From assembly GCA_024229495.1 (NCBI GenBank), contig JAAESJ010000394.1:1-34334 (forward strand): a stretch of DNA of 34,334 nucleotides. The letters run 5' to 3'. The stretch comes from Verrucomicrobiaceae bacterium (GTDB lineage: Bacteria; Verrucomicrobiota; Verrucomicrobiia; Verrucomicrobiales; DEV007). Shown here piece after piece: positions 27,564 through 34,334 of the stretch (position 1 is its first letter; each line of letters opens with the position of its first letter). A program made the position numbers and the translations under genes. The notes below the pieces were generated by a model. The model was not told the origin of the DNA and made no database searches. It saw only the letters and a list, made by a program, of their open reading frames with translations.

Positions 27564-27575
27564 TACTTTAAAGTA
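27564..27575. promoter_or_regulatory. 12-bp palindrome TACTTTAAAGTA between cupin and hemB
   Basis: A perfect dyad TACTTTAAAGTA lies 23 bases before the cupin start in the divergent 211-base gap. It could be an operator for the cupin-peroxidase operon. The rest of the gap is AT-rich with no other clear motif. Confidence 0.3.
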
Positions 27576-27752
27576 AACCGGGCATCCAATACAACACCAA
27601 GCACGGGGAATACACGCAACAGGTGAAATTGTTAAATTAAGGGAAATAGCCAGTTTCTGCAATGCATTGAGACGGGATAATAATGTTCTCCTCGGGAAAT
27701 TCCTGTAAATCACTGGTAAGAAGCGCAACCCAAGTGTTCATTATAAGCTCGC

Positions 27753-28754
27753 ATGACAACGCCTGACACGCACCAAGCAATTCGCCCGCGCCGGAACCGG
27801 AAATCAAGCGCAATTAGAACCCTTTGCAGGGAAACCCGCCTCTCCTGCGATTCCTTGATCTACCCGGTCTTTGTCCACGAATCACCGCATGATGAAGAAA
27901 TTGATTCAATGCCAGGATGCAAGCGCTGGAGTCCGGACGGGCTTCTTCGGGAAGTCTCAGAAGCCCACTCGCTGGGCATTGGTGCGATTGTCCTTTTCCC
28001 GGCTATTGAGGAAAAACTGAAAAGCACTAGTGCCGCAGAGAGCTATAACGAAGATGGACTCATTCCGAAAATCATCCGGGCCATTAAAAACGAAACCCCG
28101 GACATTACCGTTATCACTGATGTTGCCCTTGATCCTTACAACAGTGACGGGCATGACGGCCTGGTCGGCGACAACGGAAAGATCCTCAATGATGAAACCG
28201 TCGAGATACTCTGCAAGCAGGCAACCTGCCATGCCAGAGCCGGCGCTGACATCGTTTCTCCAAGCGACATGATGGACGGGCGAGTCGGTGCAATCAGGGA
28301 AGCTCTCGATGAGGACGGGTGGAATGATACCTCAATCCTCTCATACACTGCAAAATACGCTTCTGCTTACTATGGACCTTTTCGCAACGCCCTGGGATCC
28401 GCTCCCAAGGCCGGTGACAAGAAAACCTACCAAATGGATCCCGCCAATGCCCGTGAGGCACTTCGTGAAGCCTCACTCGACATTGATGAAGGCGCTGATA
28501 TGATCATGGTAAAGCCAGCCGGGCCATATCTGGACGTACTTGCACTGGTCGCCTCACATGTGGACGTGCCGGTTGCTGCTTATCAGGTGAGCGGTGAATA
28601 CCTGATGATTGAAAGCGCCGCGGCTGCCGGCTGGATCAACAGGGAGGATGTAATAAGGGAAAGCCTGACCGGAATTCACCGCGCCGGAGCCACCGCCGTC
28701 CTCACCTATTATGCTAAAGAAGTGGCTGGCTGGCTGCATGCGAATAAAGACTGA
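27753..28754 (+). CDS. hemB: Delta-aminolevulinic acid dehydratase (porphobilinogen synthase)
   Basis: HemB condenses two 5-aminolevulinate molecules to porphobilinogen in haem synthesis. The 333-residue length is normal. The Schiff-base lysines are visible as Lys201 in YTAKYASAYYGPFR and Lys254 in MIMVKPAGPYLD. YQVSGEYLMI and the C-terminal YYAKEVAGWL are conserved. The metal site reads TDVALDPYNSDGHDG. The cysteines of the zinc-dependent form are replaced by Asp/Ala, which marks the magnesium-dependent class. The gene stands apart from other haem genes and is divergent from the cupin operon. Haem supply fits with the large c-type cytochrome in this window. Confidence 0.98.
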   Translation: MTTPDTHQAIRPRRNRKSSAIRTLCRETRLSCDSLIYPVFVHESPHDEEIDSMPGCKRWSPDGLLREVSEAHSLGIGAIVLFPAIEEKLKSTSAAESYNEDGLIPKIIRAIKNETPDITVITDVALDPYNSDGHDGLVGDNGKILNDETVEILCKQATCHARAGADIVSPSDMMDGRVGAIREALDEDGWNDTSILSYTAKYASAYYGPFRNALGSAPKAGDKKTYQMDPANAREALREASLDIDEGADMIMVKPAGPYLDVLALVASHVDVPVAAYQVSGEYLMIESAAAAGWINREDVIRESLTGIHRAGATAVLTYYAKEVAGWLHANKD

Positions 28755-28839
28755 TTTTTGATTACCTGTAGCGGATGCACCACCGCTCCATTCACCAATC
28801 ACACCTGTCACCGTTAGCGAAAGCCAGCCCTTCCTCAAA

Positions 28840-29055
28840 ATGAAGATCGGCCCCTTATATACAATCATCCCCATCACGTTCTTCCTGCTATGGATCAACC
28901 CGGGCTGCAGTGAGAAGAATCAGGAAAGAGAGGATGCACCTGCCCTGAATCAAGGAATCACGCAACCACTGGCAACCATCCCAGGACTCCCTGATCATCC
29001 AGCCTTTCATTGCATTGACCTCGCCTTACCCCGTTGCAACATTTCCTGCACGTAA
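28840..29055 (+). CDS. Putative small lipoprotein
   Basis: The 71-residue frame begins MKIGPLYTIIPITFFLLWINPGC, a short basic start, a hydrophobic run and an NPGC that is an imperfect lipobox. Acidic residues EKNQEREDAP follow as in many lipoproteins. The C-terminal part shows no fold. It has no family match I know and could be a remnant. It lies between hemB and pyrE on their strand. Confidence 0.4.
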   Translation: MKIGPLYTIIPITFFLLWINPGCSEKNQEREDAPALNQGITQPLATIPGLPDHPAFHCIDLALPRCNISCT

Positions 29056-29125
29056 GGGTGGCATTCTCCCTTCTAGTGCTGCAAGATAGCCAACAATAAA
29101 CGTATCCTACGGACTCATCCGCCAT

Positions 29126-29713
29126 ATGTACCAATTCCCAGACCCCGACGCACACTCCCGACTGTTCGAGTTGCTTAGCGAAAAATCATTCTTTACCGGA
29201 GATTTCACCTTGGCTTCCGGAAAGAAAAGTAACTACTACATCGATTGCAGACTCACCACGCTTGACCCTGCAGGAGCATGCCTGGTCGGAGCAGCCGTTC
29301 GGCAGACCATCCAATCCGGCTGCCAACAGCACGATACCACCGTCTCAGCAATCGGCGGTTTAACCCTGGGCGCAGACCCAATCGCGCTAGCCACCTCCAT
29401 GGCTTCGCATGCAGCCAATGATGATCCTGCCCTAAAGCCCTTTGTCGTCCGGAAAGAGCCCAAGGGTCACGGCAAAGGCAAGCAAATTGAAGGCGGATTC
29501 AAGGCCGGTGATCGGGTAGTGGCCATTGACGATGTAATTACCAGTGGAGGATCAACCTTGCAGGCCATTGATGTCATTGAAAAAGAGGGCGGAGATGTTG
29601 CTTTTGTTGTGGTTCTTGTTGACCGTCAGGAAGGTGGGCGTGAAAATATCGAAAAATCGGGTTATCCCGTTTTATCTCTTTTTACCCGTGACCAACTCCT
29701 GGCCGCAGAATAA
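29126..29713 (+). CDS. pyrE: Orotate phosphoribosyltransferase
   Basis: PyrE joins orotate and PRPP to give orotidine monophosphate in pyrimidine synthesis. The 195-residue product has the N-terminal FFTGDFTLASGKKSNYYIDCR that binds orotate and GGLTLGADPIA. The PRPP-binding loop VVAIDDVITSGGS spans residues 131-143. The RKEPKGHGKGKQIEG flexible catalytic loop lies before it. No other pyr gene is near. A weak Shine-Dalgarno precedes the ATG. Confidence 0.97.
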   Translation: MYQFPDPDAHSRLFELLSEKSFFTGDFTLASGKKSNYYIDCRLTTLDPAGACLVGAAVRQTIQSGCQQHDTTVSAIGGLTLGADPIALATSMASHAANDDPALKPFVVRKEPKGHGKGKQIEGGFKAGDRVVAIDDVITSGGSTLQAIDVIEKEGGDVAFVVVLVDRQEGGRENIEKSGYPVLSLFTRDQLLAAE

Positions 29714-29802
29714 AAAAGAACCTTACAAAAACATTCATTTGATGGCAGTATTAAAGCTGCCTTTCAGTCAAAGCACGAGAAACCAATAAAATCATCAAAT
29801 CC

Positions 29803-31128
<1,326 letters not shown>

Positions 31129-31162
31129 AGCACCCCTTTAAAAAGAAACTAAACCCTCCGGT

Positions 31163-31195
31163 AAAGGCACGTCCTGCAAATCAGGACGTGCCTTT
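31163..31195. terminator. Bidirectional-looking terminator after the oxidoreductase gene
   Basis: AAAGGCACGTCCTG (31163-31176) and its perfect complement (31182-31195) form a 14-bp stem with a five-base loop. The stem ends in an A/T-rich edge on both strands. Confidence 0.9.
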
Positions 31196-31261
31196 ATTCA
31201 CATCAATGCTCCCTGACTGTTGATCACGGCAAGCTGCAATGATAGATTAAAGTAACCTGTA

Positions 31262-32080
31262 ATGCATCGCTGCCAAAATCTTGCCCTTATCGGTCTTGCC
31301 TCCGGCTTCCTCTCCTGTCCCCCGCTCCTCAATGCCGAGTCAGAAAAGGCCCCTGCTACAGATGGAACGCAGGTGTTCAACACTCTTTTTGCCCAGCTTG
31401 GCAGCGACAGCTTCCCTGTCCGGCAAGTAGCGCAACAAAAACTCCAGGAAGCCGCTTCACAAAATCGTGAACTCCTTCTTAAGGAAGCGCTCAACCAGTA
31501 TTTCCACTCCAATGATCCGGAGGTGCGTTATCGGCTCAGGTCGGCAATGTTCGGCATTGTCGGGTCAACACTCAGGAAAGAGGGCTTCATCGGGATTCGC
31601 ATGATGGACGCACCCATGCAGTTCCTGAACAACAGAGCGAATCCAAAACCTGAACGAGCAGTGCAAATCCTCAGCGTCCTTCCCGAAACAGCAGCTTCAA
31701 AGGCAGGGTTGCGCCAAGGTGATAAAATCATCCGTCTGGACGGCAAGGCCTTTGACAATAATTCCCCCGCCTATTTCGAGCTCTCTAGGTATATCCGCGC
31801 CAAGAGTTCCGGCGACACCGTCAAGCTGTCAATCAAGCGTGGTATTCAGGAAATTGAACTGGATCTGGAACTCGGCGCACGACCTGAAGGCATTGACGAG
31901 GATCGTAGGGCCCAGGCGTTCAGTGAATGGATGGACGAACAAAAAATTGCCCGTGGAATCATCGAACCAAAAACGGAAAACGCTGACGGGCCACCGCCCA
32001 ATCCGCCAAGAATCACCCGCCCCCTCCCAATTCCAGGCATTCGCATCGTTCCGTCACTGGAACCTGATAAACGAAAATAA
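31262..32080 (+). CDS. Exported PDZ-domain protein
   Basis: The 272-residue protein has a signal peptide (about 1-25, LALIGLASGFLSC...LNAES). A helical, HEAT/armadillo-like part follows (about 35-100, QLGSDSFPVRQVAQQKLQEA; SNDPEVRYRLRSAM). A PDZ domain occupies about 105-205, with PERAVQILSVLPETAASKAGLRQGDKIIRLDGKAF holding the peptide-binding strand. The tail is proline-rich. PDZ modules bind C-terminal peptides of envelope proteins. No protease domain is present, so it is a binding or adaptor protein. The HEAT-PDZ pairing is common in PVC exported proteins. It precedes the CE15-like gene by 40 bases. Confidence 0.85.
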   Translation: MHRCQNLALIGLASGFLSCPPLLNAESEKAPATDGTQVFNTLFAQLGSDSFPVRQVAQQKLQEAASQNRELLLKEALNQYFHSNDPEVRYRLRSAMFGIVGSTLRKEGFIGIRMMDAPMQFLNNRANPKPERAVQILSVLPETAASKAGLRQGDKIIRLDGKAFDNNSPAYFELSRYIRAKSSGDTVKLSIKRGIQEIELDLELGARPEGIDEDRRAQAFSEWMDEQKIARGIIEPKTENADGPPPNPPRITRPLPIPGIRIVPSLEPDKRK

Positions 32081-32120
32081 ACCAGCACTCACTGGTTTAG
32101 CTTCACATTGAGTTACCTAC

Positions 32121-33353
32121 ATGAAACATCATCTGCTAGCATGCATCTTTATGGTCACCATGGCTACCACTTCCACTGCAGCACCAAGTGGCATCAGCTA
32201 CAATGAGGACAAGACCCCCAAGCTAGACCTCCCGGATCCCCTGAAAGGCGTCCAGGATGCCAAATCCTGGCCCGCGCGTCGGACGGAAATATTCGCGATG
32301 ATTGAAGATCAGATGTTTGGCAAGGCACCGGAATTTGACAAGAAGAGCATGAAGGTTACCCGCAAAATTCCTGACCGGATTTTCCTCAGCGGCAAAGCCG
32401 TCCTCTCTCAACCGGCCCTGCACTTCGCAGGGTGTAATGTCCAGTTAATGATTGTCCGCCCTGCCGATACTCGGGAACCGGTGCCGGCCTTTCTTGCTTA
32501 CAACTTCAGAGGAAACCACACTGTCCATCAGGATCCTGCAATCGCGCTTGCCAGCGGTTGGGTTCCCAGGACAAAAGGCAACAAGGCAAGTGAAGATCAC
32601 CGGGGCCAATCCTCACCACGCTGGGACATCCAGAAAATTATCGAAAAAGGATATGCCCTTGTTACCGTGTATTGTGGCGACGTCGATCCGGACTTTCATG
32701 ACCATTTCAAAAACGGCGTTCATGCCAAGTATGGGAAACCGGATGCCGGCCAATGGGGCACCATCGCCGCATGGTCATGGGGATTGAGCCGAATACTCGA
32801 TTATCTTGAAGATGAACCCGCAATCGATGCCAAACGGGTTGCCGTCATGGGACACTCCCGTCTGGGGAAAACCTCATTGTGGGCAGGCGCCAGCGACACA
32901 CGCTTCGCCTTGGTGATATCAAATAACTCAGGTTGTGGCGGAGCGGCTCTCTCCAAGCGCCGCTTTGGCGAAACTGTCCACAGAATCAACTCCTCCTTTC
33001 CTCACTGGTTCTGTGACAACTTCAAAAAATACAACAACAAAGAGGACATTCTTCCCTTCGACCAGCATATGCTGCTGGCACTTGTCGCCCCTCGGCCACT
33101 CTACGTGGCCAGTGCCGAGAAAGACCAATGGGCAGACCCCCGCGGTGAATTTTTGGCAGCGAAAGGAGCAGATCCGGTCTATCGCATACTGGGCACCGAA
33201 GGGCTTCCCGCTGATAGTATGCCCGCCGTTAACAAACCTGTTCACGGACGCATTGGATATCATATTCGCAGTGGCAAACATGATGTGACATCATACGACT
33301 GGAAACAGTATCTTGCCTTTGCTGATAAGCACCTCAAGAAGAAGGGGCAGTAA
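32121..33353 (+). CDS. CE15-like glucuronoyl esterase (alpha/beta-hydrolase)
   Basis: The 410-residue exported enzyme has a signal peptide (1-20, TSTAAPS). It has the pattern of carbohydrate esterase family 15: the nucleophile elbow GHSRLGK with Ser246, then NNSGCGGAALSKRRFGETV, the PLYVASAEKDQWADPRGEF segment, and His387 in SGKHDVTSYDW. CE15 enzymes split ester bonds between lignin alcohols and glucuronoyl groups on xylan. This suggests the host attacks plant- or algal-type glucuronate polymers. The CE15 elbow usually reads GxSRxGK, here GHSRLGK. Related acetyl xylan esterases are the alternative. The neighbours are a PDZ protein and a metallopeptidase. Confidence 0.88.
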   Translation: MKHHLLACIFMVTMATTSTAAPSGISYNEDKTPKLDLPDPLKGVQDAKSWPARRTEIFAMIEDQMFGKAPEFDKKSMKVTRKIPDRIFLSGKAVLSQPALHFAGCNVQLMIVRPADTREPVPAFLAYNFRGNHTVHQDPAIALASGWVPRTKGNKASEDHRGQSSPRWDIQKIIEKGYALVTVYCGDVDPDFHDHFKNGVHAKYGKPDAGQWGTIAAWSWGLSRILDYLEDEPAIDAKRVAVMGHSRLGKTSLWAGASDTRFALVISNNSGCGGAALSKRRFGETVHRINSSFPHWFCDNFKKYNNKEDILPFDQHMLLALVAPRPLYVASAEKDQWADPRGEFLAAKGADPVYRILGTEGLPADSMPAVNKPVHGRIGYHIRSGKHDVTSYDWKQYLAFADKHLKKKGQ

Positions 33354-33416
33354 TTACCAACGCCTTGACCACGAAAATATCTGTCACTCAACAAAGGCCA
33401 TAACGCCCTTAAAAAT

Positions 33417-34148
33417 ATGAAATCCCGTTTATTACCACTCACCGCACTCACCACACTCATTACCTCCTTTACCCTTGCCAATGCTGAACCGGCCAAGCAA
33501 GAAAAGGGAGTTCGCTTCGACCCCGTTCCCCGGATAATAGAAGGCTGGAAAATACATATCGACCCTGCAATGCTCAAAGGGGAACATTCGCAAGCAGGAG
33601 AAAAAGCACTAAAAATGCTGGCAAACCACCTGCAACGCATTGCCATCCTGGTGCAGAGCGAATCCCTGAAAAAACTTCGCACGTGCGAAATATGGATTGA
33701 GCACAGTCACCCCACGCTGCACGCAATGCAATACCACCCAGGCGCAAGCTGGCTCAGATCCAACGGTCATGACCCGAGACTCGTCAAGAAAGTCCACATT
33801 CCTCAGGCGCAAGCGTTGCTTTCTCGGGGACAATTGCTCAAGCACCCGGCAGTCGTGCTGCACGAACTCGCCCACGCATATCATGACCAGTTCCTCTCCT
33901 TTGAACATCCTGCGGTCATCGCCGCATACAAAAAGGCCAAGGAAGCGGGAAGCTATGACAGAGTGATGCTTTTTACCGGGCAGAACGTCCGGCACTACGC
34001 CATGACAAATCACAAGGAATACTTTGCCGAAGGAACCGAAGCTTATTTCTACCGTAATGACTTCTACCCATTCGTTCGAGCAGAACTCAAAAAGCATGAC
34101 CCCGATCTTCACCGGGTAATGGAAAAGGTGTGGGGACCTGCCCGTTAA
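33417..34148 (+). CDS. Secreted HExxH metallopeptidase-like protein
   Basis: The 243-residue protein has a signal peptide (1-23, TSFTLANA). The zinc site is HELAHAYHDQ, with His149, Glu150 and His153. A downstream acidic motif EYFAEGTEAYF provides Glu205 or Glu208 as third ligand. This resembles the anthrax-toxin-lethal-factor-like (ATLF/M34-type) and other single-domain gluzincin folds, with an N-terminal part of about 100 residues (GWKIHIDPAMLKG, LRTCEIWIEHSHP). The substrate is unknown. Such secreted peptidases recur in Planctomycetes and Verrucomicrobia. It is 63 bases after the esterase gene. Confidence 0.8.
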   Translation: MKSRLLPLTALTTLITSFTLANAEPAKQEKGVRFDPVPRIIEGWKIHIDPAMLKGEHSQAGEKALKMLANHLQRIAILVQSESLKKLRTCEIWIEHSHPTLHAMQYHPGASWLRSNGHDPRLVKKVHIPQAQALLSRGQLLKHPAVVLHELAHAYHDQFLSFEHPAVIAAYKKAKEAGSYDRVMLFTGQNVRHYAMTNHKEYFAEGTEAYFYRNDFYPFVRAELKKHDPDLHRVMEKVWGPAR

Positions 34149-34225
34149 GCCAGTTGCACCTGTCTTCTAGGGCAGAAATCCATCATGGAGCCTCCAGGGT
34201 GAGCCGCTAATATTATTCAGCCTTG

Positions 34226-34334
34226 TTAGGAATCCTCTTCCTCCTTTTCCTGGGGAATCAATAACGACTCGCCTTCTTCCTCCTTTTCCTGGGGAATCAA
34301 TAACGACTCGCCTTCTTCCTCCTTTTCCTGGGGA
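34226..34334 (-). CDS. 3' end of a gene with acidic 13-residue repeats
   Basis: On the minus strand the last 35 codons before TAA (34226-34228) read as PQEKEEEGESLLI, repeated twice and followed by PQEKEEEDS. The upstream part lies beyond the window. The 39-base DNA repeat keeps the frame, which argues for translation. The repeats are strongly acidic and would be disordered. The plus-strand frames give no comparable product. Family unknown. Confidence 0.6.
   Translation of the reverse strand, partial: PQEKEEEGESLLIPQEKEEEGESLLIPQEKEEEDS
34237..34334. repeat. Tandem repeat, 39-bp unit
   Basis: The unit starting CTTCCTCCTTTTCCTGGGGA recurs at 34237, 34276 and 34315, i.e. every 39 bases, with the last copy cut by the window edge. 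39 is a multiple of three, so the reading frame on the minus strand is kept. The copies are almost identical, a sign of recent expansion or of an assembly edge in a repeat. Confidence 0.92.

Overview
The window (34.3 kb, moderate GC) reads as a chromosomal contig of a Verrucomicrobiota bacterium, or a close PVC relative. The signs are a PVC-type c-type cytochrome with a Pirellula/Verrucomicrobium N-terminal propeller, two DUF1080 (3-keto-disaccharide hydrolase) proteins, a Tat-exported Gfo/Idh/MocA oxidoreductase, a Planctomycete/Verrucomicrobium-style ECF sigma factor at the left edge, many exported proteins and weak Shine-Dalgarno sequences. Assignment below phylum is not possible from sequence alone.

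Left accessory region (about 0.1-4.3 kb): after the 5' end of a sigma factor and about 650 bp of repeat-bearing non-coding DNA lies a four-gene, tightly packed block. It holds a small AlpA/excisionase-like HTH protein, an AEP-fold primase-like protein, a P-loop SF3/D5-like helicase and a small HTH protein resembling a terminase small subunit. The block abuts the 3' end of tRNA-Asn(GTT). The order matches phage satellites of the PICI type, but no integrase and no second att copy are visible. This is the best candidate in the window for a poorly described system.

Central region (4.5-20 kb): a sugar-oxidation style operon (PVC cytochrome, DUF1080, TIGR01777 epimerase) comes first. It is followed by a TPP riboswitch with promoter and terminator driving thiC, and a convergent membrane-anchored subtilisin. 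Next are a 52-residue membrane peptide gene paired with a DnaQ-like exonuclease, an orphan secretin with a glycine-rich linker, a lipoprotein aldose epimerase, a family 2 glycosyltransferase with no standard start codon, and a convergent zinc-ribbon membrane protein.

Minus-strand Fe-S block (20.4-25.1 kb): TPR-like exported protein, two tiny ORFs separated by an in-frame stop, then iscA, hscB and hscA homologues. No iscS or iscU is present here. A second minus-strand group (25.3-27.5 kb) holds a cupin, an exported glutathione peroxidase-methyltransferase fusion and a DUF1080 protein.

Right region (27.7-34.3 kb): hemB, a small putative lipoprotein and pyrE are housekeeping. They are followed by exported catabolic proteins: a Gfo/Idh/MocA oxidoreductase, a PDZ protein, a CE15-like glucuronoyl esterase and a secreted HExxH metallopeptidase. 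The window ends inside the 3' end of a minus-strand gene encoding 13-residue acidic repeats. The exported enzymes suggest a polysaccharide-degrading lifestyle.
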